From: Scatosoma sp045594025
GTDB lineage: Bacteria > Bacillota > Clostridia > Christensenellales > Borkfalkiaceae
DNA: 19,068 bases
Direction of reading: 5' to 3'
NCBI GenBank assembly: GCA_045594025.1
Contig: JAZNXS010000045.1
Coordinates: forward strand, 1 to 19,068
The notes under the pieces: generated by a model
Told to the model about the DNA's origin: nothing
Databases searched by the model: none
The model's input: only the letters and a program-made list of their open reading frames with translations
Program-made: the position numbers and the translations under genes
Part shown: positions 8,665 to 14,996 of the stretch, piece by piece
Numbering within the stretch: the stretch's first letter is position 1
Layout of the letters: each line of letters opens with the position of its first letter

Positions 8665-9327
8665 ATGAAAATCAATTTTTTGGGTGATAGTATTACTGAA
8701 GGCGCTTGCGCGAGTGTGACGGAGAAACGGTATTCAACGCTTGTTTGCCAAATGCTTGGGGCGGAAGAAAAAAATTACGGTATCGGTGGTACGCGTATCG
8801 CAAAACAAAATAATCCTAATCCTGAGTCTTGGGAGGATGATAAAGATTTTATTGCTCGCGCACCGACCATGGATAAGGATGCGGATTTTGTGTTTATATT
8901 TGGCGGAACGAACGATTACGGACATGGCAATGTTCCGCTTGGAAGTATGACCGACGAGACTGAATACACCTTTTGCGGTGCATTAAAATCGTTGGTGCAA
9001 TATTTGATTTCCACGTATGGCAAGGAGAAGCTTTGTTTTATATTGCCAATTCACCGTTACAACGAAGATAATCCCTATGGTGAGGGGAATAAGGCAGTCA
9101 CAGGTGCGCCGCTTTCCGCTTATGTGCAAGCGGAAAAAGAAGTCTTTGACTACTACGGAGTGGAATATTTGGATTTTAATGAATTATTCCCTGTGCCTAA
9201 AACGAATACGGGGGACGAGTTAACGCAAGATGGCTTGCATCCCAATGATACTGGACATAAAATTTTAGCAGAACAGCTCCTTTATTATTTGAAGAGCAAA
9301 TTCTCTTCTTGTAATGAGAAAAAGTAA
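8665..9327 (+). CDS. SGNH/GDSL-family esterase
   Basis: The protein has the four SGNH blocks: G-D-S-I-T with catalytic Ser9, N-Y-G-I-G-G-T (Gly42), G-G-T-N-D-Y (Asn83), and D-G-L-H-P-N-D with Asp189 and His192. With 220 residues and no signal peptide it is a compact cytoplasmic member. I chose ATG 8665 over the in-frame TTG at 8659 because the GGGG stretch at 8654-8657 is then about 7 bases upstream. That site is weak, so translation may be coupled to the fucosidase gene, which ends 12 bases earlier. Among glycoside hydrolases, such proteins usually remove acetyl or other acyl groups from sugars, so a carbohydrate deacetylase role is likely but not shown. Confidence 0.85.
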   Translation: MKINFLGDSITEGACASVTEKRYSTLVCQMLGAEEKNYGIGGTRIAKQNNPNPESWEDDKDFIARAPTMDKDADFVFIFGGTNDYGHGNVPLGSMTDETEYTFCGALKSLVQYLISTYGKEKLCFILPIHRYNEDNPYGEGNKAVTGAPLSAYVQAEKEVFDYYGVEYLDFNELFPVPKTNTGDELTQDGLHPNDTGHKILAEQLLYYLKSKFSSCNEKK

Positions 9328-9353
9328 AATATTATAATGCATAAGAAATAGAA

Positions 9354-10286
9354 GTGAAAAATATTAGATTTTATATAGGTTTTGATATAGGTGGAACGAA
9401 ATGCGCCGTTTCACTTGGGGAATGGAATGGTCAGGAAATAAAAATTCTTGAAAGGCATGAAATTCCAACAAAAAGAAGCTCGTTTGATACGATGGGCGAA
9501 TTAGCCCCTTTTGTGGAAAACTGGGCGAATAAATATGAGATTTGTAAAGCAGGTATTAGCTGCGGCGGTCCGTTGGATTCAAAAAACGGGATTATCATTT
9601 CAACGCCTAATTTGGCGAAAGAGTGGCACGGATTTGAAATCGTTTCCCATATAAAATCGTGCTTTGGATTAGATGCGAAATTGGAAAATGACGCAAATGC
9701 TTCTGCCGTTGCCGAATGGAAATTCGGCGCAGGCAGGGGCGCGATGAACGTAGTTTTTATGACGTTTGGAACGGGGCTTGGCGCAGGTCTGATTTTGGAC
9801 GGGAAACTGTATTCGGGAACGAACGGTAATGCAGGCGAGGTTGGACATATCCGTTTGGCAAAAGATGGACCGATCGGTTTTAATAAGGCAGGTTCGGCGG
9901 AAGGCTTTTGTAGTGGAAACGGTATCAAGCGCTTGGCGCAAATTCGTGCGAAAGAAAAAGGGCTTTTGATTGATGACGATATAACAACGAAGCTCATTTT
10001 TCAAAAAGCAAGACAAGGCGATGAATTTTATTTGTCGGTTGTCAAGGAAAGCGCGGAAAAGTTTGCAAGCGTTGTCAGCATTCTGATAGATTTATTGAAT
10101 CCCGAAGTGATTGTCGCAGGGGGAGTATTCATGCGGAACTACGATTTATTTATGCCCATAATTACACCGATTATTGAAAAAGAAAGCTTGACGGCTTCTT
10201 ATAAGGTTTGCAAAATTTTACCTGCCAAAATAGGAGAAAATATAGGCGATTATGCCGCTTTGGCAATAGCTGTTTCGGAGGATTGA
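9354..10286 (+). CDS. ROK-family sugar kinase lacking the zinc cysteines
   Basis: This 310-residue ROK protein has the ATP phosphate motif D-I-G-G-T-K (11-16), E-N-D-A-N with catalytic Asp113, F-G-T-G-L-G-A-G (138-145) and G-N-A-G-E-V-G-H (158-165). It has no helix-turn-helix, so it is a kinase rather than a NagC-type repressor. The family's usual C-x-C-G-x-x-G-C zinc motif after that His is replaced by a stretch (171-188) with only one Cys. It would phosphorylate a hexose such as mannose or glucose at O6. The start is GTG with only a weak purine-rich upstream stretch; no in-frame ATG is nearby. One base separates its stop from the next gene, so the kinase and SIS protein are probably translationally coupled. 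Confidence 0.85.
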   Translation: MKNIRFYIGFDIGGTKCAVSLGEWNGQEIKILERHEIPTKRSSFDTMGELAPFVENWANKYEICKAGISCGGPLDSKNGIIISTPNLAKEWHGFEIVSHIKSCFGLDAKLENDANASAVAEWKFGAGRGAMNVVFMTFGTGLGAGLILDGKLYSGTNGNAGEVGHIRLAKDGPIGFNKAGSAEGFCSGNGIKRLAQIRAKEKGLLIDDDITTKLIFQKARQGDEFYLSVVKESAEKFASVVSILIDLLNPEVIVAGGVFMRNYDLFMPIITPIIEKESLTASYKVCKILPAKIGENIGDYAALAIAVSED

Positions 10287-10287
10287 A

Positions 10288-10929
10288 ATGAAAGATACGA
10301 CCAAGAAGATATATAATGAATTATTTGAAAGATACCCTGCTTTAACCGACATCAAAGAAAGCATACTAAACGCATTTGAACTGATAAAATCGACGTATCA
10401 AAACGGTGGCAGTTTATATTGCGGCGGAAACGGGGGGAGCGCTTCCGATTGTGAACATATCGTAGGCGAGTTGTTAAAATCCTTTAAGAAACATCGTGCC
10501 GTAGATGAAAAAACCGCAAGCGGCTTGTTAAACTATGGTGAAGACGGGGAATATTTATTAAGCAAATTAGAGGGTTCTTTGCCGACAATGTCCTTGATTT
10601 CTCAAACGGGTATTTTAACTGCGTTTGCAAACGATAAGTCGTGGGATACGGCGATTGCACAACAGCTATACGGGTTGGGGAAACAAGGGGATTGCTTAGT
10701 GGTGCTTTCCACGTCGGGCAATTCCAAGAATTGCGTGTATGCGGTAATGGTAGCAAGGGCGAAAGGTATTAAGACGATAGCGTTTACAGGTAAAACGGGC
10801 GGAAAGCTGAAAGAACTTTGCGATAAAACGATCTGTATCCCCGAAGTGGAAACGTATAAGGTGCAGGAATTGCACTTGCCAGTATACCATTGTCTTTGCG
10901 CAATGTTGGAGGAAGAATTTTTTAATTAA
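10288..10929 (+). CDS. GmhA-like SIS-domain sugar-phosphate isomerase
   Basis: This 213-residue single SIS-domain protein resembles sedoheptulose-7-phosphate isomerase (GmhA). Visible features are C-G-G-N-G-G-S-A-S-D-C-E-H (45-57), the phosphate loop S-T-S-G-N-S-K-N (141-148) and T-G-K-T-G-G-K-L. His57/Glu61 (+4) and Gln193/His201 (+8) match the spacing of the GmhA zinc ligands. An insertion around residues 70-98 lengthens the region between the first motif and the T-G-I-L-T-A-F-A-N-D segment. GGAGG at 10277-10281 is an excellent site for ATG 10288, one base after the ROK stop. The aldose/ketose-phosphate isomerase type is well supported. Whether the substrate is a heptose or hexose phosphate is open; the glycan operon favours a product of the preceding kinase. 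Confidence 0.8.
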   Translation: MKDTTKKIYNELFERYPALTDIKESILNAFELIKSTYQNGGSLYCGGNGGSASDCEHIVGELLKSFKKHRAVDEKTASGLLNYGEDGEYLLSKLEGSLPTMSLISQTGILTAFANDKSWDTAIAQQLYGLGKQGDCLVVLSTSGNSKNCVYAVMVARAKGIKTIAFTGKTGGKLKELCDKTICIPEVETYKVQELHLPVYHCLCAMLEEEFFN

Positions 10930-10968
10930 TAATGGATGTGGTGCGATTTTTCGCAAAATGGAGATAGT

Positions 10969-12495
10969 ATGGCAGTTTTAGAAGAATTTCTCTGTTTGCA
11001 AAACGGAACGGATGTGCGCGGTATTGCTTTGGATGGAGCGGAAGGTGAGCCTATTACTCTCGACGGAGTAAAAGCCGCAAGCATTGCAAAGGCGTTTTGC
11101 ATTTGGTTGAAAGAAAAATTAAACAAAGCGAGTGTCTGTGTGGCGGTCGGCTACGATTCCCGTTTATCCGCGCCGATGCTTTCAGTGGCAATCACGGACG
11201 CGATAACTTCAATCGGTTGTGACGTGCAACTGACGGGGCTTTCCACAACACCCTCTATGTTTATGCTGTTAAAGGACGAGATGCGCCAGCGTGAGTATCC
11301 TTGCGACGGCGCGATTATGATAACAGCTAGTCATTTGCCCTTTAATCGAAACGGTATGAAATTTTTTCATGCAGGCGGTGGAATAGAAGAGCTCGAAGTG
11401 ACAGAAATTTTACGTCTTGCCGCAAGCGAAATTTACGAAACAAAGAAAACGGGTAAAGTTTGCTCTGCTCCTTACCTGGATGATTATGCTGCTTCTCTCG
11501 TGCGTATGGTACGTATGGAGACTGGGGAGGACTTTCCCTTGCACGGCAAAACAATTGTGGTGGATGCAGGGAATGGCGCAGGTGGCTTCTTTGCTGAAAA
11601 GGTATTAATTCCGCTTGGCGCAAACACTGACGGTTCACAATTTTTAACACCTGACGGATATTTTCCCAATCATATTCCTAATCCTGAAAATGCAGAAGCG
11701 ATGGCATCTGTCTGTGAGGCAGTTAAGCGTGTCAATGCCGATTTCGGAATCATTTTTGATACGGATGTGGATCGTGCTGCTGCAGTGGATCAGGGAGGCG
11801 AGCCGATCAATCGTAACCGATTGATCGCACTTATTTCCGCTATTTTGTTAAAGGAAAGAGGGGGAACGGTTGTCACGGATTCGGTTACATCAAAAGGGTT
11901 AACGGAATTCATTATGAAACATGGTGGCAAGCATCATCAATTTCGTCGTGGTTATAAAAACGTAATCAATGAGGCAATTCGCTTAAATGCCATCGGGGAA
12001 TATGCCCCTCTTGCTATTGAGACAAGCGGTCATGCAGCCTTTCAAGAAAATTACTTTCTTGATGATGGCGCTTACCTTGTAACAAAGTTGCTCATTGCTC
12101 TCGCAAAAGCGAGCAAACAAGGACAATGTTTGACACAACTCATCGCGGACATGCCCCTTCCAAAAGAAGAAGAGGAGTTGCGCATTGGCTTTCAAAGTGG
12201 CGTTGCTTTTCAAACGCTTGGTGGGTGTGTTATTCAAGAATTTACGGCGTACGCAAAAACACAAGCGCAATTGTCGGTGGCAACGGACAATTACGAGGGA
12301 ATTCGCGTTAATTACAAAAAAGATAAGGGGGATGGCTGGGTATTGCTCCGTATGAGTCTCCACGACCCCATTTTGGCGATCAATGCAGAAAGCGATGAAG
12401 AGGGAGGAACTAAAATCATTCTTGCCGATGTGTATCGTTTCTTGCAACAATATGACTTCCTCAATCTTACTCCGTTTGTCAAACTTTTGGAGTAA
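10969..12495 (+). CDS. Phosphohexomutase (phosphomannomutase/phosphoglucomutase family)
   Basis: This 508-residue alpha-D-phosphohexomutase interconverts sugar 6- and 1-phosphates. It has the phosphoserine loop T-A-S-H-L-P-F-N-R-N-G-M-K (Ser121), the metal loop D-T-D-V-D-R (264-269), the sugar-binding loop E-T-S-G-H (351-355) and a C-terminal phosphate-binding domain that includes N-Y-E-G-I-R. I chose ATG 10969 with GGAG at 10960-10963 over ATG 10936, which would add 11 residues and has no ribosome binding site. The E-x-S-G-H loop does not by itself decide between mannose and glucose. As the last gene of the operon it could feed released mannose into GDP-mannose synthesis. Its threonine codons are mixed ACA/ACG, whereas the upstream genes favour ACG, so it may have another origin. 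An AT-rich stretch without a clear terminator follows. Confidence 0.88.
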   Translation: MAVLEEFLCLQNGTDVRGIALDGAEGEPITLDGVKAASIAKAFCIWLKEKLNKASVCVAVGYDSRLSAPMLSVAITDAITSIGCDVQLTGLSTTPSMFMLLKDEMRQREYPCDGAIMITASHLPFNRNGMKFFHAGGGIEELEVTEILRLAASEIYETKKTGKVCSAPYLDDYAASLVRMVRMETGEDFPLHGKTIVVDAGNGAGGFFAEKVLIPLGANTDGSQFLTPDGYFPNHIPNPENAEAMASVCEAVKRVNADFGIIFDTDVDRAAAVDQGGEPINRNRLIALISAILLKERGGTVVTDSVTSKGLTEFIMKHGGKHHQFRRGYKNVINEAIRLNAIGEYAPLAIETSGHAAFQENYFLDDGAYLVTKLLIALAKASKQGQCLTQLIADMPLPKEEEELRIGFQSGVAFQTLGGCVIQEFTAYAKTQAQLSVATDNYEGIRVNYKKDKGDGWVLLRMSLHDPILAINAESDEEGGTKIILADVYRFLQQYDFLNLTPFVKLLE

Positions 12496-12534
12496 AGCTT
12501 TTAATCAAACAAAAAATATTTTAAAATAGGTAAA

Positions 12535-12572
12535 TAGGAGATTTGTAAATGAACGTAATCTTGATAGAATAA
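12535..12572 (+). other. Orphan ribosome binding site and aborted start of a gene
   Basis: TAGGAG (12535-12540) lies 8 bases before an ATG (12549) that opens a frame of only seven codons ending in TAA at 12570-12572. The site looks as good as those of the operon genes, but no gene follows. It sits at the boundary where the att-like units begin, as expected if the next operon gene was cut off there. Confidence 0.4.
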
Positions 12573-12624
12573 TCGGCGTAGCATTACAGGTGTTATGGTT
12601 ATAATAATTTATGAATAATATTCC

Positions 12625-12707
12625 TTGGGACAGCGATGGGACAGGACTCTGAAACCCTTTAAAATAAAGGGATTGCGAGAGGGTGATGCGCTTCGAATCC
12701 ACCTCTG
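12625..12707 (+). repeat. Attachment-site-like unit 1
   Basis: It has two 8-bp direct repeats, TTGGGACA (12625-12632) and ATGGGACA (12636-12643), spaced by 11 bp. Eleven bases later comes the hairpin core CCCTTTAAAATAAAGGG (12655-12671: 7-bp stem, AAA loop), then 19 bases, then CTTCGAATCCACCTCTG (12691-12707), which resembles a tRNA T-loop and 3' arm. The layout suggests integrase arm sites, core and tRNA-derived target. Confidence 0.5.
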
Positions 12708-12744
12708 TGGTTGAGGGAAGATGAAGTGTAATATTCAACAGTTA

Positions 12745-12781
12745 AAAAGCCCAAGCAAAGAGGAAACTTGCTTGGGCTTTT
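12745..12781 (+). terminator. Strong, probably bidirectional intrinsic terminator
   Basis: A perfect 14-bp inverted repeat (AAAAGCCCAAGCAA at 12745-12758, complement at 12768-12781) has a 9-base loop and ends in TTTT. The matching A run on the 5' side would also make it work on the other strand. It lies between att-like units 1 and 2 and would stop read-through from the sugar operon. Confidence 0.85.
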
Positions 12782-12795
12782 CGATAAATTTATCT

Positions 12796-12894
12796 TTGGG
12801 CTTAATTTGGGCCGTTATTGGGTTGTAAAACGCTGAAAGCCTTTAAAATAAAGGGTTTCAGCGTTCATATATTAGGCTTCGAGTCCCGTACGGG
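12796..12894 (+). repeat. Attachment-site-like unit 2 (diverged)
   Basis: Three TTGGG-type repeats start at 12796, 12807 and 12818, exactly 11 bp apart. The core GCCTTTAAAATAAAGGG (12839-12855) is embedded in a longer inverted repeat, 12829-12865, of 17 bp with one mismatch and an AAA loop. After 21 bases comes CTTCGAGTCCCGTACGGG (12877-12894), again tRNA T-loop-like but of a different tRNA type from units 1 and 3. Confidence 0.5.
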
Positions 12895-12956
12895 ATAAGG
12901 CGAAGATTTTACTCTTAGATTACTGAAAAAATGTATAAAATAAAAGAAAAATTTGT

Positions 12957-13038
12957 TTGGGGCATAGTTGGGGCACAGTCGTGAATCCCTTTAAAATAAA
13001 GGGCTGTAAAAGGCGGAAGTGCTTCGAATCCACCTCTG
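12957..13038 (+). repeat. Attachment-site-like unit 3
   Basis: Two identical repeats, TTGGGGCA, lie at 12957-12964 and 12968-12975 (11-bp period). Eleven bases later is the same core as in unit 1 (12987-13003), then 18 bases, then CTTCGAATCCACCTCTG (13022-13038), identical to unit 1. Arms, core, spacing and 3' end all recur, so this is a true copy of unit 1. Confidence 0.5.
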
Positions 13039-13231
13039 CCTATAATGTAAAAAGATAAAAATCACAAAAGCAATACGATTTAGCAAGGAGAATTATAAAA
13101 TTGCGGTGGAAGAAAGACCGCGCGGAGCTGCGTATAAAACACAATTTAACATAGTAGATCGAATAAAAATGAAAAACATCTATTTGGAACAAAAATCTTA
13201 ATAGATGTTTTATTTTTATGTTCAATAAATA
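13039..13231 (+). other. Spacer with a possible small frame and a long AT-rich hairpin
   Basis: AAGGAG (13085-13090) precedes an open frame whose first usual start is GTG 13106 and which ends at TAA 13199-13201 (31 residues, beginning V-E-E-R-P-R-G-A-A-Y). The 15-base spacing to that GTG is too long, so coding is doubtful. The frame's end lies inside a hairpin of about 20 bp (13163-13184 with 13200-13219, two bulged bases). The hairpin is followed by T-rich sequence and could terminate transcription before hipB. Confidence 0.3.
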
Positions 13232-13253
13232 AATTGCCTAAATATAAGCAATT
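13232..13253 (+). promoter_or_regulatory. Candidate HipB operator (inverted repeat)
   Basis: AATTGC (13232-13237) and GCAATT (13248-13253) form a perfect inverted repeat with a 10-bp spacer. It ends three bases before the -35 box of the hipB promoter. Half-sites 16 bp apart suit a dimeric XRE repressor controlling its own operon; this is inferred from position only. Confidence 0.45.
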
Positions 13254-13256
13254 ATC

Positions 13257-13285
13257 TTGACAAAAGCGATGTGATATGCTAAAAT
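13257..13285 (+). promoter_or_regulatory. Sigma70-type promoter of hipBA
   Basis: TTGACA (13257-13262) is a perfect -35 box. TAAAAT (13280-13285) is a good -10 box, with an ideal 17-bp spacer. The predicted start point (about 13291-13293) is within a few bases of the hipB ATG at 13295, so the transcript would be nearly leaderless. Confidence 0.75.
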
Positions 13286-13294
13286 AATAGCACT

Positions 13295-13585
13295 ATGATA
13301 CGGAATTTTGATATAGGACAATTTGTGAATGCGCTTACAGAAGAAAGCGTATTAAATAATATGGTCGCGCGCGTGAAGAAAAAACGCAAGGCTATGAAGA
13401 TTTCGCAAAAGGCTTTAGCGGAACAATCAGGCGTCAGTTACGCATCTATTCGTCGCTTTGAATCAACGGGGGAAATATCTCTCGTTTCGCTATTGAAGAT
13501 AGCGCATGCGCTTCATTGCTTGAAAGACTTTGAAGAGTTGTTCAAGGGCTCGTCGATAACAAACTTAAAGGATTTTGAAGGATGA
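13295..13585 (+). CDS. hipB: HipB-like XRE-family antitoxin/repressor
   Basis: This 96-residue protein has an XRE/Cro-type helix-turn-helix at about residues 26-80, with I-S-Q-K-A-L-A-E-Q-S-G-V-S as the helix-turn core and S-I-R-R-F-E-S-T-G as the following helix. Its last codons overlap the hipA start (ATGA), typical of an antitoxin-toxin pair. It should bind an operator near its promoter and neutralise HipA. The start at 13295 has no Shine-Dalgarno site and lies at the predicted transcription start, so translation may be leaderless. An alternative ATG at 13361 (residue 23) would still keep the whole helix-turn-helix but also lacks a good site. Confidence 0.82.
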   Translation: MIRNFDIGQFVNALTEESVLNNMVARVKKKRKAMKISQKALAEQSGVSYASIRRFESTGEISLVSLLKIAHALHCLKDFEELFKGSSITNLKDFEG

Positions 13586-14676
13586 TTAGCAAGGTTAAAA
13601 AACTTACAGTCAAATATAATGGCGAAACGGTGGGCTATCTTGCGGATTTGGACGATGGGATTGCCTTTCAATACGACGAAAAATGGGTAAAAAACGGGTT
13701 TAGCATTTCCCCGTTTTCTTTGCCGTTATCGAATAAAATATATCGTTCGAGCAAGGCGACCTTTGGGGGATTATATGGGGTATTCCACGATTCTCTGCCC
13801 GATGGTTGGGGTGAACTTCTCGTTCGCAGAATGCTTGCCAAGCAGGGCATTAATGCGGATAGACTTTCTCCGCTTACTAAACTAACACTTATTAGCGGTA
13901 GTGGTTTGGGGGCTTTGACTTATGAGCCGACGCAAATAGCCGATGATGAAACGGACAATTTTGATTTGGATTTTATCGCAAGCGAAGCAGAGAAAATTCT
14001 TGACGATGAAACGGACAACGTCAATTTAGACGAGATTTATCGCTTGGGTGGTTCAAGCGGCGGCGCGCGACCGAAAGCGCACGTAAAAATCGACGGAGAG
14101 TCTTGGATTATAAAATTCCCTTGCAATTACGATCCGAAAAATATCGGGGAACGAGAATTGCAAGCAAATAAGCTTGCGCGCGCTTGCGGAATCAATGTCA
14201 ACGAGTTTAAGCTGTACCCGTCCAAACTTTGTTCGGGGTATTTTGGGACAAAACGTTTTGATAGACAAGGTGAAAAGCGAGTGCATATGATTTCTTTGGC
14301 GTCCTTGCTTGAAACCACGCATAAAGTTCCCAACCTTGACTATATGCATTTCTTTCAGGTAGTTAAAGAAATTTGTATCGATAAAGACGATTTATATGAA
14401 GCGTATCGCAGAATGTGTTTCAACGTGTTATACGGGAATCGCGATGACCACGGTAAAAATTTTGCGTTTCTCTACAACGAACAAAAGGGTGGGTATGAGC
14501 TTTCGCCTGCGTATGATATTACGCCAACGCCGAATAAACCCGAACACGAAATGACGGTTTGGGGGAACGGACAGCCAACCGAAGAGGATTTGTTGAAAAT
14601 TGCAAAAGAAGTAAAACTGTCTTTGAAAGACTGCAAGGAAATTATCCAAATCATAAAATACGTTTTAAGCAAGTAA
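13582..14676 (+). CDS. hipA: HipA-like serine/threonine kinase toxin
   Basis: This 364-residue protein has the HipA layout: an N-terminal coupling domain (about 1-110) with F-S-L-P-L and F-H-D-S-L-P-D-G-W-G, then a kinase fold. Kinase motifs are the glycine-rich loop L-G-G-S-S-G-G-A-R-P-K (155-165), the ATP-binding lysine in I-I-K-F-P (Lys178), the catalytic loop G-N-R-D-D-H-G-K-N (285-293, Asp288 the likely base) and the metal-binding Asp312 in A-Y-D-I-T. All key residues are present, so it should be active. HipA proteins phosphorylate aminoacyl-tRNA synthetases such as GltX and slow growth; the target of this one is unknown. It overlaps hipB by four bases, and AAAGGA at 13567-13572 serves as ribosome binding site. 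The pair sits between two sugar-gene blocks and next to att-like repeats, which suggests a transferred module. Confidence 0.88.
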   Translation: MISKVKKLTVKYNGETVGYLADLDDGIAFQYDEKWVKNGFSISPFSLPLSNKIYRSSKATFGGLYGVFHDSLPDGWGELLVRRMLAKQGINADRLSPLTKLTLISGSGLGALTYEPTQIADDETDNFDLDFIASEAEKILDDETDNVNLDEIYRLGGSSGGARPKAHVKIDGESWIIKFPCNYDPKNIGERELQANKLARACGINVNEFKLYPSKLCSGYFGTKRFDRQGEKRVHMISLASLLETTHKVPNLDYMHFFQVVKEICIDKDDLYEAYRRMCFNVLYGNRDDHGKNFAFLYNEQKGGYELSPAYDITPTPNKPEHEMTVWGNGQPTEEDLLKIAKEVKLSLKDCKEIIQIIKYVLSK

Positions 14677-14941
14677 ACGCTCGGAAAAATAAGCAACCCA
14701 CTCTACAACCCACCAAAATTCTTTGATTTTGTGGGGAATTTGCGTATCGCTAACCCACGGCTTGACCCAATGGGCTTAACCGTAACCCACTGAGTCAAAA
14801 TGCGTGAATGCTTTGAAGCAGCGGGCATTGACCGATGCTCTGAACCGAGGAAGGGGTGCCCGCAACCCAAACTCTTTCACCTGCTTTTTTTCGACCCTGT
14901 TTTTTTGGCGAAAAAACTTTCATTTTTCTTTTGCAAACCAC
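14677..14941 (+). other. C-rich foldable intergenic region
   Basis: AACCCAC occurs four times (14695, 14707, 14752, 14784). Several stems are visible: TTGAC/GTCAA (14762-14766 with 14794-14798) around TGGG/CCCA, and AAGCAG-CGGGCA (14816-14827) with TGCCCG (14857-14862) and CTGCTT (14881-14886) followed by T runs. On the minus strand a frame from GTG 14880-14878 reads about 72 codons to a stop at 14667-14665, with a single internal TAA. It may be a decayed small gene, a repeated extragenic element or a structured RNA; I cannot decide which. Confidence 0.4.
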
Positions 14942-14970
14942 TTGCAATTTATTTTTGAGTATGCTATACT
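14942..14970 (+). promoter_or_regulatory. Good sigma70-type promoter
   Basis: TTGCAA (14942-14947) and TATACT (14965-14970) are separated by 17 bp. Transcription would start near 14977 and run into the two terminators at 15153-15241, giving a transcript of about 220-270 bases with no convincing gene. Confidence 0.6.
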
Positions 14971-14996
14971 ACGACCAAGTAAAAGGAATAGGGCTG

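Noticed and set aside
10936..10938. Upstream ATG for the phosphohexomutase.
   Set aside because: It has no ribosome binding site and the 11 extra residues do not look like part of the family; ATG 10969 has GGAG.
12517..12528. TATTTTAAAATA palindrome after the phosphohexomutase gene as a terminator or operator.
   Set aside because: It is a pure AT palindrome without loop, GC stem or T tail, so chance is sufficient.
12655..13038. Complete tRNA genes.
   Set aside because: Only T-loop-like 3' parts are present. The sequence before them does not form acceptor, D and anticodon arms, and no full cloverleaf can be drawn.
12625..13038. CRISPR array.
   Set aside because: There are only three units of unequal length with arms, cores and spacers that do not fit short identical repeats with uniform unique spacers. 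No cas gene is nearby.
13040..13225. Minus-strand open frame of 61 codons before hipB.
   Set aside because: It lies across an AT-rich hairpin and has no ribosome binding site or recognisable motif.
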